This document shows, piece by piece, positions 55,535 to 64,000 of a DNA stretch of 64,000 nt; the stretch's first letter is position 1, and every line of letters starts with the position of its first letter. Made by a program: the position numbers and the translations under genes. A model generated the notes under the pieces. That model did not search any database and had not been told where the DNA came from. It saw only the letters and a program-made list of their open reading frames with translations. The stretch comes from QQUJ01 sp050287605 (GTDB lineage Bacteria; Pseudomonadota; Gammaproteobacteria; QQUJ01), in NCBI GenBank assembly GCA_050287605.1, contig JBNKCG010000094.1:1-64000 (forward strand), in the 5' to 3' direction.

Positions 55535-56977
55535 ATGACACTCTACGAGCAAGTCGCCCAACAGCTGCGCGAATACGTCGACAAAGGGGTCTACGGACCG
55601 GGCAGCAAACTGCCCTCGGTGCGCAAATTGAGCGGTCAGCTCAACGTCAGCATCTCCACTGTTTTACAGGCCTACGCCCGCCTCGAGGACCTGGGCGTGG
55701 TGGAAGCCATCCCCCAGTCCGGTTACTACGTGCGGCGCGTGCCGCGCGGCCTGCCCGCGCCGCCCGCCATTTCCAAACCCTCCGCACGGCCCACGGAGGT
55801 CAGTATCAGCGACCTGGTGATCGAGATGCTGCACGCGGGCTACCGACCGGGAGCGGTTCAGTTCGGCACTGCGCTGCCGTGCATCGACTTCCCGGCGGTA
55901 CGTCAAATGAACCGGCTGTTTTCCACCATTGCGCGAAACCAGCCGCACCGCATCGGCCGTTACGAAATTCCCCCGGGCAATCAGGAGCTGCGCCTGCAAC
56001 TGGCGCGCCGCTCGGTCGATGCCGGCATGAGCGTGCCGCCCGACGGCATCGTCGTCACCACCGGCTGCCAGGAGGCGTTGATGCTGGCAATCCGCGCGGT
56101 GGCCAAGGCCGGCGACACCATCGCGGTGGAGTCGCCCGGCTATTACGGGGTGCTGCAGCTCATCGAATCGCTGGAGATGCGCGCGCTGGAGATCCCCACC
56201 GATGCCCACAACGGCATCAGCCTGGAGGCGCTGTCACTGGCGCTGGAGCAGTGGCCCATCAAAGCGCTGGTTGTGACGCCGCAGTTCAGCAACCCGCTGG
56301 GCTACCAGATGCCCGATGAAAACAAAGTGGCGCTGCTCGACCTGCTGCGCCAGTACGACGTGCCGTTGATCGAGGACGACATCAACGGCGAGCTGTGCTA
56401 CTCCGACCGCCGCGCGCGCGCCATCAAATCGTGGGACAACGAGGGACGGGTGGTGTACTGCTCGTCGATCTCCAAGACGCTGGAGCCGGGCCTGCGTATC
56501 GGCTGGATCATCCCCGGACGCTATTTTCGCGAAGTGGAACACCTCAAGATCATCGCCAGTATGGCCACGGCCACGCTGCCGCAGATGGTGGCGGCGGAGT
56601 TCCTCGAGACCGGCGGCTACGACCGCCACCTGCGCACCGTGCGCGCCACCTACCGCGAACGGCGTGACGAGATGCTGGAGCTGGTCACCCGCCACTTCCC
56701 GGAAAAGACCCGCATGACCCACCCCGACGGCGGCTACCTGGCGTGGCTGGAACTGCCCAAGGGCTTCGACTCGCTGCAGCTGTTCTACGAGGCGATGGAG
56801 ATCGGCATCAGCACCGCGCCGGGACCGCTGTTCTCCGCAGCGCGCAAATACCGCAATTTCATGCGCATCAACTACTCCATGCCCTGGACTCAGGAGCGCG
56901 TCGAAGGTTTAATCCGACTCGGCGAACTCATCGACCGGCAGCTCAACGGCCAGCAACGCGCGGCGAAGAGCGCCTAG
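55535..56977 (+). CDS. MocR/GntR-type PLP-dependent transcriptional regulator
   Basis: The product has 480 residues from MTLYEQVAQQL, with GGAGGAGA upstream. A GntR winged helix (about 1-75; GPGSKLPSVRKLSGQLNVSISTVLQAYARLE) precedes an aminotransferase fold with the PLP lysine in CSSISKTLEPGLRIGW and the Asp in LIEDDINGEL. MocR proteins sense PLP or amino-acid-like ligands and usually control a divergent neighbour, here DUF1127. It could also control the downstream glutamate-synthase-like gene. Confidence 0.93.
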   Translation: MTLYEQVAQQLREYVDKGVYGPGSKLPSVRKLSGQLNVSISTVLQAYARLEDLGVVEAIPQSGYYVRRVPRGLPAPPAISKPSARPTEVSISDLVIEMLHAGYRPGAVQFGTALPCIDFPAVRQMNRLFSTIARNQPHRIGRYEIPPGNQELRLQLARRSVDAGMSVPPDGIVVTTGCQEALMLAIRAVAKAGDTIAVESPGYYGVLQLIESLEMRALEIPTDAHNGISLEALSLALEQWPIKALVVTPQFSNPLGYQMPDENKVALLDLLRQYDVPLIEDDINGELCYSDRRARAIKSWDNEGRVVYCSSISKTLEPGLRIGWIIPGRYFREVEHLKIIASMATATLPQMVAAEFLETGGYDRHLRTVRATYRERRDEMLELVTRHFPEKTRMTHPDGGYLAWLELPKGFDSLQLFYEAMEIGISTAPGPLFSAARKYRNFMRINYSMPWTQERVEGLIRLGELIDRQLNGQQRAAKSA

Positions 56978-57069
56978 CACGGCACCGCTCCCTGGTGGGC
57001 CGCCGTGCTCCCATCGAGCGCGGGTCCGGCATCAGCGGCCTGCGCCTCCATCACCAACGGAGGTGGACG

Positions 57070-58722
57070 ATGTCCGGACGTTTTACCAGCAACGTGTTGG
57101 TGCGCTACAGCGCATTGATTGCGGCACTGCTGCTCATGGTCATGGGTATCGCGATCGGTTGGCGCACCCTCTGGGGCGGCGCGCTGTTCGCGCTCGGCGC
57201 CGGCGCAACGGCGTTGGGTGTCTGGGATCTGCGGCAGCGGCGCCACACCCTGATGCGCAACTATCCCGTCCTCGCGCACCTGCGCTGGCTCTCCGAGTAC
57301 GTGCGACCGTTCCTGCGCCAGTACTTCGTGGAGGACGATCTCAACGGCCGCCCCTACAACCGGGCACAGCGCTCGTTGATCTACGCGCGCGCCACCGACG
57401 CCGTGGACGTGCACCCGTTCGGCTCCGACCTGGACATGTACGCGCCCAATTTCGAGATGCTCACCCACTCCGTCGCCGCACGCCCGGTGCCCGACAGCGA
57501 CTTTCGCGTCAGCGTCGGCAACGACCAGTGCACGCTCCCCTACTCGGCGTCGGTGTTCAACATCTCGGCCATGAGCTTCGGCGCGCTCAGCGCCCGCGCC
57601 ATCGAGGCGCTCAACCGCGGCGCGCGCCTGGGCGGGTTCTATCACGACACCGGCGAAGGCGGCATCAGCGACTACCACCGCCACGGCGGCGATCTGGTGT
57701 GGGAGCTCGGCAGCGGCTACTTCGGCTGCCGCAACGGGCGCGGGGAATTCGACGTCGAACGGTTCGCCGCGCAAGCCGCCGCAGAGCAGGTCAAGATGGT
57801 GGAGATCAAGCTCAGCCAGGGGGCGAAACCCGGCCACGGCGGTGTACTGCCCGGCGCCAAAGTCAGCGCAGAGATCGCCCGCACCCGGCATGTAACGCCA
57901 GGGGAGGACTGCGTCTCACCCGCCTTCCACTCCGCCTTCTCCACGCCCCTGGAGTTGGTGGAGTTCGCCGCCCTGCTGCGCGAGCGCGCCGGCGGCAAAC
58001 CGGTGGGCATCAAGCTCTGCGTCGGGCACCCGTGGGAAGTTCTGGCGATCTGCAAGGCGATGCTGAAGAGCGGCATCCACCTCGACTTCATCGTCGTCGA
58101 CGGCGCCGAAGGCGGCACCGGCGCGGCACCCGAGGAGTTCTCCGATCACCTGGGACTACCGCTGCGCGAAGGGCTGCTGGTGGTGCGTAACGCCCTGGTG
58201 GGCACCAGGCTGCGCACCCAGGTACGCATCGGCGCCGGCGGCAAGGTGGTGAGCGCCTTTTCCGTCGCCAGCAACCTCGCCCTGGGGGCCGACTGGTGCA
58301 ACGCGGCACGCGCCTTCATGTTCGCACTCGGCTGCGTGCTGTCCAAACGCTGCCACACTGACACCTGCCCCACCGGAGTCGCCACCCAGGACCGCGGCCG
58401 CCAGCGCGGCCTGGTGATCGGGCAAAAGGCCGAGCGCGTCGCCAACCTGCACCGCCACACCCTGCACCGGCTGGCCGAACTGGTGGCGGCGGCGGGTCTG
58501 TCACATCCGGGCGAACTGGCGCCGCATCACCTCTACCATCGACTCAACCCGGTGACGGTGGAGACCGTGGACCGGATCTATCCGTTTCTCGACGAGGGCG
58601 TACTGCTGGCTGCGCCGCAGGAGACCCCCTACGCCCACTGGTGGAGCGCGGCTGATGCCGAGAGCTTTCAGCCGCGCCACACCGTCGGACCCACCCACCA
58701 CAAAGACGTCGTCGCCTCGTAA
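57070..58722 (+). CDS. Membrane-anchored FMN-binding glutamate-synthase-like protein
   Basis: The product has 550 residues. Two N-terminal helices (about 12-30, 34-52) precede a GltB-like central domain: NISAMSFGALSARAIEALNRGA, KLSQGAKPGHGGVLPGAKVS, DFIVVDGAEGGTGAAPEEF and the 3Fe-4S motif CVLSKRCHTDTCPTGVATQ (C-x5-C-x4-C). The amidotransferase domain and C-terminal beta-helix of true glutamate synthase are missing. The reaction is therefore unknown, perhaps amino-acid or other redox chemistry at the membrane. GGAGG lies before the ATG, about 90 nt after the MocR gene. Confidence 0.9.
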   Translation: MSGRFTSNVLVRYSALIAALLLMVMGIAIGWRTLWGGALFALGAGATALGVWDLRQRRHTLMRNYPVLAHLRWLSEYVRPFLRQYFVEDDLNGRPYNRAQRSLIYARATDAVDVHPFGSDLDMYAPNFEMLTHSVAARPVPDSDFRVSVGNDQCTLPYSASVFNISAMSFGALSARAIEALNRGARLGGFYHDTGEGGISDYHRHGGDLVWELGSGYFGCRNGRGEFDVERFAAQAAAEQVKMVEIKLSQGAKPGHGGVLPGAKVSAEIARTRHVTPGEDCVSPAFHSAFSTPLELVEFAALLRERAGGKPVGIKLCVGHPWEVLAICKAMLKSGIHLDFIVVDGAEGGTGAAPEEFSDHLGLPLREGLLVVRNALVGTRLRTQVRIGAGGKVVSAFSVASNLALGADWCNAARAFMFALGCVLSKRCHTDTCPTGVATQDRGRQRGLVIGQKAERVANLHRHTLHRLAELVAAAGLSHPGELAPHHLYHRLNPVTVETVDRIYPFLDEGVLLAAPQETPYAHWWSAADAESFQPRHTVGPTHHKDVVAS

Positions 58723-58747
58723 CGGTCGGCGCAACCGCTGCGCGGTT

Positions 58748-59392
58748 TCACTCCTGCGGCGGTATCGCGCCGGTGAGCAGCTGCTGAAGGTTTTGCTCGA
58801 TGGCAAGCATCTCGGCGACTTTCGGCTTCGTACCGCCGCGCAGACTTGTGAGCACCGTTGCCACGCCCTCGCGTGCCGACTTCAACGGGGCGTCGATGGC
58901 GGGAATCTCCAACGTCGCCGCCAGCGCATCGAGACGCTCGGGCACCTTGCCGCGTTCGTCGCGCTCCAGATCCTGCACGACGCCGTCGAGACCGGTGCGC
59001 GCAGCCGCAACCGCCTGACCCGGGCCCAACGCATCCAGCACCCGGTAGAGCGGCAGCAGATCGTTGATGAGCTGATCGTTGTTCTTGCGCTGCAGATCCG
59101 CGCGCGCATAACGCAACACCGTTTGGAACGCGCCGGTGGGCTCCGCGGCTTGCACCAGATCCAGCAGCGTACCCAGTTGCAAGGTTTCGTCGGCAAGGCG
59201 CGGCGTGGCGTCGCCGCGCAACGCCTCCTGCGCCCGCGCCAAGTGGTAAAGCGCCAACCCGGTGAGCGCGCCGATGTGCCGCGCCTGATCAGGCGACAGG
59301 GGAATCGACCCCGCGGTCAGCGCCTGCGCCGGCACCGCTGCCGCCAGCAGCAGAACGGCCATCCCATTGCGAAGTGTACGCGCCGAAATCAT
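58748..59392 (-). CDS. Periplasmic helical protein of unknown function
   Basis: The product has 214 residues from ATG 59392, with AAGGAGAG upstream. A signal peptide (about 1-25, AVLLLAAAVPAQA) precedes an all-alpha domain (ARHIGALTGLALYHLARAQEAL, LINDLLPLYRVLDALGPGQAVAAA, KVAEMLAIEQNLQQLL). The helix pattern recalls YfdX-type periplasmic proteins, but I cannot assign it firmly. It converges with the glutamate-synthase-like gene and is divergent from the DUF202 gene, 64 bp away. Confidence 0.7.
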   Translation of the reverse strand: MISARTLRNGMAVLLLAAAVPAQALTAGSIPLSPDQARHIGALTGLALYHLARAQEALRGDATPRLADETLQLGTLLDLVQAAEPTGAFQTVLRYARADLQRKNNDQLINDLLPLYRVLDALGPGQAVAAARTGLDGVVQDLERDERGKVPERLDALAATLEIPAIDAPLKSAREGVATVLTSLRGGTKPKVAEMLAIEQNLQQLLTGAIPPQE

Positions 59393-59456
59393 CCGATCTC
59401 TCCTTGTCCGTGCGAATGTTATGCTTGCCGCACGCCCGAGCCTCGAAGCCACCACC

Positions 59457-59828
59457 ATGTCGGACACCAACGATCCACGCATCCTACTCGCGGCCGAACG
59501 CACGCTGTTGGCCTGGAACCGCACGAGCCTGTCGTTGATGGGATTCGGCTTCATCGTCGAGCGGTTCGGACTGTTCGTGCACATGCTCGCGCCTGCATCC
59601 CCCCAACACCTGCACCGTGACATCTCGTTCTGGGTGGGAGCGGGGTTCATCGCGCTGGGCATTCTCGTCGCCTTGCTGACCATCGTGCAGTTTCGCTGGC
59701 TGCTGCGCTCGCTCTCCACGACCGAGATACCGCGCCGCTACCTCACCGCCCTGGCGCCTGCCGCCAACCTCCTCATGGCGCTGCTGGGACTGGCACTGCT
59801 CGGGTATCTGTTCTACGGCCTGCGCTAA
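59457..59828 (+). CDS. DUF202 (YidH-like) membrane protein
   Basis: The product has 123 residues from MSDTNDPR. The DUF202 signature ILLAAERTLLAWNRTSLSLMGFGFIVERFGLF opens the protein, followed by two more helices (about 60-82 and 98-120). Such three-TM proteins occur across bacteria and eukaryotes, related to the VTC transmembrane domain; function unknown. On the other strand the kinase frame at 59484-61208 runs through nearly all of this gene. Confidence 0.88.
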   Translation: MSDTNDPRILLAAERTLLAWNRTSLSLMGFGFIVERFGLFVHMLAPASPQHLHRDISFWVGAGFIALGILVALLTIVQFRWLLRSLSTTEIPRRYLTALAPAANLLMALLGLALLGYLFYGLR

Positions 59829-61208
59829 CGCGCGCGCCGGTTTCGCAAAGCGCATCACCACCCGCAGCCCCGGGGCGTTGTCCTCCAGTACCAGCGGCGC
59901 GCGGTGCAGGCGCATCACCGCCGCCACCAGACTGAGCCCGAGGCCGTTACCAGGCTGCGAACGGCTCTGTTCGAGGCGGAAGAAACGGCGCAACACCTGC
60001 TCGCGCGCCGCGACCGGAACCCCTGGACCGCTGTCGGCGACACTCAGCTCCCAGGCATCGCCAACCGCCGCCAGGCGTACCGTCACGTTGCCGCCCCGCG
60101 GCGTGTACTTCACCGCGTTGTCGAGCACGTTGGCCAGTGCCTGCGCCAGCAGATCGCGATCGGCATCCAGCGCAGCGTCGGGTGCCAGATCACAGCGCAG
60201 CGTCAGCCGCTTCTCGTCGGCGAGCGGTTCGTAGAATTCGCTCACGTCGCGGATCAGTGCGGCGAGATCGATGCGCTGAAAATCGCTGCGATGCACTTCG
60301 GATTCGATGCGTGCGATGCGCAACAGCGCGTTGAAGGTAGCGAGCAATCCATCGGCATCGGCAATGGCCTGTTCGATGGGCGCCGCGTTGACAGCGTCGC
60401 CCCTTTGCTGGTCGCGCAGGCTCTCCAGCCGCGTGCGCAACCGCGTCAACGGGGTGCGCAAGTCGTGGGCGATGTTGTCCGAGACACGCCGCACCTCCTC
60501 CATCAGCTCTTCGATGCGATCCAGCATGCGATTGAGGTTGGCGGTGAGCTTGTCGAACTCGTCGCCGCCGCCGCGGCTGGGGATGCGACTCGACAAACGA
60601 CCGGACATGATCTCGCGGCTGGTGGCGTTGATCGCCTCGAGGCGACGGCTGGTGGTGCGGCTGACCAGGTAGCCGCCGCCCAGCGCCAGCGCCACGGTCA
60701 GCGCCAACCCCCACCAGAGCGTGCGCGCGATCAACGCGCGCATGCTCTGCAGGCTGCTGAGGTCGCTGCCCACCAGCAACCGGTATCCGCCCCTCAGCAC
60801 GAACGGCTTGGCGCGCGCCGGATGCACGATTCCCGGCGCGACGCCGCTGTCCTGCAGCGTGAATTCCAGCCAGCCGGCAGCGGGTGTCGCGGCGGTGGGC
60901 CAGCGGTCGAGATTGCCGACGATGGGTTCGCCGGCCGGATCGACCAGCAGGTAGACGTCCGTTCCGCCCGGCCGGCGGGCAATGCGTTCGGCGATGCGCT
61001 GGGTAAGCGCACTCAGCCCGTCGCTGCGGTACTGCTCGGCAAGACCGGCAATCTCGGCTTCGATGGTGGCGTCGGTCTGGCGCGTCATGTAGGCCACGGT
61101 AGACCAGTAGATCAAGCCCAGCAGCAGCCCCACCGAAGCGGAGAACAGCACCATGTAGATCAGCGCCAGACGAAAAGTGAAGCTGCGCAGTGGATCAGGC
61201 AGGCGCAT
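59484..61208 (-). CDS. Sensor histidine kinase (OmpR-system type) with antisense tail
   Basis: The product has 574 residues from MRLPDPLRSF. TM1 (about 10-35) and TM2 (about 165-185) flank a periplasmic domain; HAMP, the H-box RVSDNIAHDLRTPLTRLRTRLE and HATPase motifs NVLDNAVKYTPRGG, VADSGPGVPVAAREQV and GNGLGLSLVAAVMRLH follow. A normal kinase would end near APGLRVVMRFA (about residue 455, 59844). Instead no stop occurs for 119 more codons, which are Gln/Glu/Arg-rich and antisense to DUF202. This may be a lost stop or a frameshift. The start overlaps the regulator gene by 14 nt. Confidence 0.88.
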   Translation of the reverse strand: MRLPDPLRSFTFRLALIYMVLFSASVGLLLGLIYWSTVAYMTRQTDATIEAEIAGLAEQYRSDGLSALTQRIAERIARRPGGTDVYLLVDPAGEPIVGNLDRWPTAATPAAGWLEFTLQDSGVAPGIVHPARAKPFVLRGGYRLLVGSDLSSLQSMRALIARTLWWGLALTVALALGGGYLVSRTTSRRLEAINATSREIMSGRLSSRIPSRGGGDEFDKLTANLNRMLDRIEELMEEVRRVSDNIAHDLRTPLTRLRTRLESLRDQQRGDAVNAAPIEQAIADADGLLATFNALLRIARIESEVHRSDFQRIDLAALIRDVSEFYEPLADEKRLTLRCDLAPDAALDADRDLLAQALANVLDNAVKYTPRGGNVTVRLAAVGDAWELSVADSGPGVPVAAREQVLRRFFRLEQSRSQPGNGLGLSLVAAVMRLHRAPLVLEDNAPGLRVVMRFAKPARALAQAVEQIPEQCQSQQRHEEVGGRRQGGEVAARYLGRGERAQQPAKLHDGQQGDENAQRDEPRSHPERDVTVQVLGGCRREHVHEQSEPLDDEAESHQRQARAVPGQQRAFGRE

Positions 61209-61875
61209 GGAGCCGGTACCCCGCACCGCGCACCGTCTGCAGCAACGACGTCTCAAACTCCCGGTCGATCTTGCGCCGCAAACGACTGACGTGCACATCG
61301 ATGACGTTGGTCTGCGGATCGAAGTGGTAGTCCCACACCTGTTCCAGCAGCATGGTGCGGGTGACCACCTGGCCGGCGTGGCGCATGAGGTACTCCAACA
61401 ATCGATACTCGCGCGGCTGCAGCTCCACGCGCTGTCCCGCGCGTCGCACCTCGCGGCTGAGCAGATCCATTTCCAGGTCCCCCACCTTGAGATGCGTCAC
61501 CGGCGCCGACTCCGGCGCGGCGCGGCGCAGCAGCGCCTCCAGACGCGCCTGCAGTTCGGCGAACGCAAACGGTTTGACCAGATAGTCATCACCGCCGGCG
61601 CGCAATCCCTGCACCCGGTCGTCCACTTCGCCCAGCGCGCTCAGGATCAGCACTGGGGTGCGAACGTCGCCGGTGCGCAGCGTGCGCGTAATGCTCAAAC
61701 CGTCCACATGAGGCAGCATGCGATCGATGATGAGTACGTCGTAGGGCTCGCTGGCCGCCATGAACAACCCTTCGCGCCCGTCGGCGGCCTCGTCCACGGT
61801 GGCCCCGGTTTCGGTCAACGCCTTGGCGATGTAGGCACGCACTTGAGGATCGTCTTCGATGATGAGTATGCGCAC
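61195..61875 (-). CDS. OmpR/QseB-type response regulator
   Basis: The product has 226 residues from a GTG at 61875 (VRILIIEDDPQV), with GAGG upstream; an ATG at 61935 would add 20 unlikely residues. The receiver has IIEDDPQV, phospho-acceptor Asp in LIIDRMLPHVDG, LILSALGEVDD (Ser in place of the usual Thr) and Lys in YLVKPFAFAEL. The winged helix includes LQPREYRLLEYLMRHAGQVVTRTMLLEQVW and VIDVHVSRLRRKID. It pairs with the overlapping downstream kinase; the HtrA gene on the other side is on the same strand upstream. Confidence 0.93.
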   Translation of the reverse strand: MRILIIEDDPQVRAYIAKALTETGATVDEAADGREGLFMAASEPYDVLIIDRMLPHVDGLSITRTLRTGDVRTPVLILSALGEVDDRVQGLRAGGDDYLVKPFAFAELQARLEALLRRAAPESAPVTHLKVGDLEMDLLSREVRRAGQRVELQPREYRLLEYLMRHAGQVVTRTMLLEQVWDYHFDPQTNVIDVHVSRLRRKIDREFETSLLQTVRGAGYRLHAPA

Positions 61876-61987
61876 CTGGTGAAACCTCGCAGTGTGGGGA
61901 GTTTGCGGAAACGCTGCTGATTTAGACCTGTCCATCGGTGCGAGTTCCGGGGCACCCGGCGGCGCCGGGTGCCCGGAGGTTTACGGA

Positions 61988-63526
61988 TCAGGAGACCAGG
62001 TTCACGGTGACGAAGCGCTGTTCGCCCTGCTTCTCCACCAACAGCAACACCGCGCGATGCTTGCCCTTGGCGGCAGCGTGAACCGCCTCGGCCAACTGCT
62101 GCGGCCGGTTCACCACCTGCTGATCCACCTGGCGAATGACAGTGCCGGGCTCAAGGCCGGCGTCGGCAGCAGGGCTGTCGGATTTGACGCCGACCACCAG
62201 CACGCCGTGCTCGTTGTCATTGAGCGAATAGTCCTGGCGCACCTGCGGCGTGATGCGCACCACCGCGAGTCCCAGCTCGCCGGAGGGCTGACCCTGATCG
62301 CCTTGCTGGGCAACCTTGGCCGTCGTTTGCGGCGGAGTACCGATCACCGCCACCAGCGTGCGATTTTCACCGGCGCGCGTCACCTGCAACGTGGCGTGAG
62401 TATCCGGCTTGGCGTTGGCTACCAGCCAGGGCAGATCGCGAAACGCCTTCACCGGCTTGCCGTCCACCTCGGTAATCACGTCGCCCACCTTGAGGCCGGC
62501 GTGCGCCGCGGGGCTGTCGGCGGTCACCTCGGCCACCAGCGCGCCTTGCGGCTCTTTCAAACCGAGGCTGTCGGCGACCTCTTGCGTGACTGGCTGGATC
62601 TTGACCCCCAGCCATCCGCGCTCCACGTGTCCGCTGGCGCGCAGCTGCGCCACGATGGGCTGCGCTTCGCTGGCCGGAATGGCGAACCCGATGCCAACGT
62701 TGCCGCCGCTGGGCGACCAGATTGCCGTGTTGATGCCGATCACCTTGCCCGACATGTCGATCAGCGGCCCGCCCGAATTGCCGCGGTTGATGGGCGCGTC
62801 GACCTGCAGGTAGTCGTCGTAGGGACCGCTCTGAATGTCACGCCCGCGCGCCGACACGATACCGGCGGTGACGGTGCCGCCCAACCCGAACGGGTTGCCC
62901 ACAGCCACCACCCAGTCGCCCACGTTCACGTCCTTGGAGTTGCCGAACTCCGCGTAGGGCAGCGCGCGCCCGGCGTCGATCTTCACCAATGCGAGATCGG
63001 TCTTCTCGTCACGCCCCAGCACCTTGGCGGGGTAACGCTGGCCGTCATCGAGTATCACCGTGACCTTGTCGGCGTGATCCACCACGTGGTTGTTGGTGAC
63101 GATGTAGCCGCTGGGATCGACGATGAACCCCGAGCCGAGACCGCGAATCTTCGGTCCACCCTCGGGTCCGTTGGGGATGCCGCGCTGTTCGAAAAAGTGC
63201 CGGAACAGATCGCCAAACGGAGAATCGGGCGGAAACTGCGGCAGATCGAACGGTTTGCCGTTAGCGCTCAACTGGGAGGGATCGTGGCCCTCGATGGCCA
63301 CGGTCACCACCGCCGGCCGCACCTTTTTCACCAGCGACGAAAACCCTTGCGGGCCCTGTTGCTCCGCCGCATCGGGTGATGAGGAAAACAGCGAGGCCTC
63401 GGCCGGCAGCATGGCTACCAGCGGCGCGGTACCGAGAGCCAGAGCCACGGCCGCCGCCACCGCGCGCCGTTTGAGATGGCGCCGCACCGGGGGGGTGTTG
63501 CGCTGCGAAGGGATTTGTCTGTTCAT
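61988..63526 (-). CDS. degP: Periplasmic Do-like serine protease (HtrA/DegP family)
   Basis: The product has 512 residues. A long basic signal region (about 1-45) leads to a trypsin-like domain with the triad His in VTNNHVVDHADKV, Asp in KTDLALVKI and Ser in NRGNSGGPLIDM. Two PDZ domains follow (about 285-375 and 410-505; GWLGVKIQPVTQEVADSLGL, HAGLKVGDVITEVDGKPV, DAGLEPGTVIRQVD). It degrades or refolds damaged envelope proteins. It lies about 110 bp upstream of the two-component pair on the same strand, a common arrangement for envelope-stress control. Confidence 0.95.
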   Translation of the reverse strand: MNRQIPSQRNTPPVRRHLKRRAVAAAVALALGTAPLVAMLPAEASLFSSSPDAAEQQGPQGFSSLVKKVRPAVVTVAIEGHDPSQLSANGKPFDLPQFPPDSPFGDLFRHFFEQRGIPNGPEGGPKIRGLGSGFIVDPSGYIVTNNHVVDHADKVTVILDDGQRYPAKVLGRDEKTDLALVKIDAGRALPYAEFGNSKDVNVGDWVVAVGNPFGLGGTVTAGIVSARGRDIQSGPYDDYLQVDAPINRGNSGGPLIDMSGKVIGINTAIWSPSGGNVGIGFAIPASEAQPIVAQLRASGHVERGWLGVKIQPVTQEVADSLGLKEPQGALVAEVTADSPAAHAGLKVGDVITEVDGKPVKAFRDLPWLVANAKPDTHATLQVTRAGENRTLVAVIGTPPQTTAKVAQQGDQGQPSGELGLAVVRITPQVRQDYSLNDNEHGVLVVGVKSDSPAADAGLEPGTVIRQVDQQVVNRPQQLAEAVHAAAKGKHRAVLLLVEKQGEQRFVTVNLVS

Positions 63527-63693
63527 TGCCCACTCCTTGATCGTCGGTAGGATTCAGTGGCCCTGTTATAGCGCCGCCGACCTTAAGCCACCCTTGCCGC
63601 AGCATTACCGTTTGTTCATCTTTGCAGCCCCGCGGCGGGCGACGCGGTACACTGCTCCCATCACAACAACGACAACCCCGGGAGGCCACCACC

Positions 63694-64000
63694 ATGCAGC
63701 CGAAACAGTTCCAGACGTTGATTACACCGATCATCGAAGCGATCGCCGGCAGACCCGTGGACGTGCAGCTCGAAGCAGAACTGAACCGCCGGTTCCCCGC
63801 CAACGAGGAGGTATTTCAGGTAATCCGCGAAGCCTGTCACGAAGCCATCGCGGCCGGCTGGATGTGCAGTCAGGGGGAAGGCAAACGGCGTTTCGGGCGC
63901 GTCATCGAAGCCGCGCCCACCACCCGCAACCTGAGCGTGGACGTGGTGGACCTGACCGATGTCGTCGGCCCCCATCACCGCCATCCCAACGGCGAGATCT
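63694..64000 (+). CDS. DUF4863-family protein (5' part, cut by window end)
   Basis: The first 102 codons of a gene running off the window. GGGAGG precedes the ATG. The segments WMCSQGEGKRRFGRVIEAAP and VDVVDLTDVVGPHHRHPNGEI match the DUF4863/4-hydroxylaminobenzoate lyase-like cupin group, where the PHHRHPNGEI histidines and Glu bind metal. The reaction in this organism is unknown. It is divergent from the htrA gene, with about 165 bp between starts. Confidence 0.75.
   Translation, partial: MQPKQFQTLITPIIEAIAGRPVDVQLEAELNRRFPANEEVFQVIREACHEAIAAGWMCSQGEGKRRFGRVIEAAPTTRNLSVDVVDLTDVVGPHHRHPNGEI

Noticed and set aside
1..64000. CRISPR arrays, prophage or integrase genes
   Set aside because: No regularly spaced direct repeats, cas genes, phage structural genes or recombinases were seen in the window.

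Overview
The window comes from the chromosome of a high-G+C gammaproteobacterium, most likely a free-living sulfur oxidiser of the Chromatiales/Ectothiorhodospiraceae type. The main support is a cytoplasmic sulfite-oxidising complex (soeABC, 45108-49740), the gammaproteobacterial order glyA-nrdR-ribD-ribE-ribB-ribH-nusB-thiL-pgpA, a birA-coaX-SPOR gene set ending at tRNA-Thr(TGT), and an energy-taxis receptor. No photosynthesis, phage, rRNA or CRISPR genes are visible.

Layout. 1-4.9 kb: a tiny membrane protein, yajQ, an ABC-F ATPase, sohB and an NTF2-like protein. 4.9-9.2 kb: a 160-bp MITE flanked by CTAG, an HD-GYP phosphodiesterase, and a two-gene energy-taxis unit (Aer-type PAS protein plus a two-TM receptor with a zinc-binding CZB domain) behind a possible FliA promoter. 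9.7-17.4 kb: tRNA-Thr, SPOR protein, coaX, birA, a 301-bp composite inverted-repeat element touching the birA start codon, an SH3 protein, a large Sel1-repeat protein, two Slp lipoproteins and a MazG-like pyrophosphohydrolase. 17.4-18.6 kb: a decaying toxin-antitoxin patch (truncated WYL-type regulator, doubly disrupted hepT, intact mntA). 18.7-29.2 kb: pgpA-thiL-nusB-riboflavin-nrdR-glyA, a histone-deacetylase-fold enzyme, an ACT/V4R-like protein and a CDF transporter.

29.3-44.9 kb: a Ycf46-type AAA ATPase, a YdcF-like protein of lower G+C, and then the most unusual locus, a tightly overlapping seven-gene minus-strand operon (37872 to 31582). It encodes a periplasmic helical-repeat protein, an ABC ATPase, a MacB/LolE-type permease, a LolA-like carrier, an outer-membrane beta-barrel, a LytS-type kinase and a LytTR regulator. 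The order suggests a self-contained trans-envelope transport path with its own two-component control. Bactofilin, a methyltransferase-like protein, an SDR, a Crp/Fnr regulator, recQ and two related envelope proteins follow.

45-64 kb: soeCBA; an envelope-stress-like set (Spy-like chaperone, ICMT-like methyltransferase, OmpR/CpxR-type regulator, kinase, ankyrin protein); a phzF-like gene; a DUF1127/MocR divergent pair; a membrane-anchored FMN/3Fe-4S glutamate-synthase-like protein; a periplasmic protein with a divergent DUF202 gene; a second OmpR-type two-component system whose kinase frame runs antisense through DUF202; an HtrA/DegP protease; and the 5' part of a DUF4863 gene cut by the window edge. 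Many genes overlap by 4 nt (ATGA or GTGA), so translational coupling is a recurring theme. Functions given here are recognised from motifs and context by eye; no database search was run.
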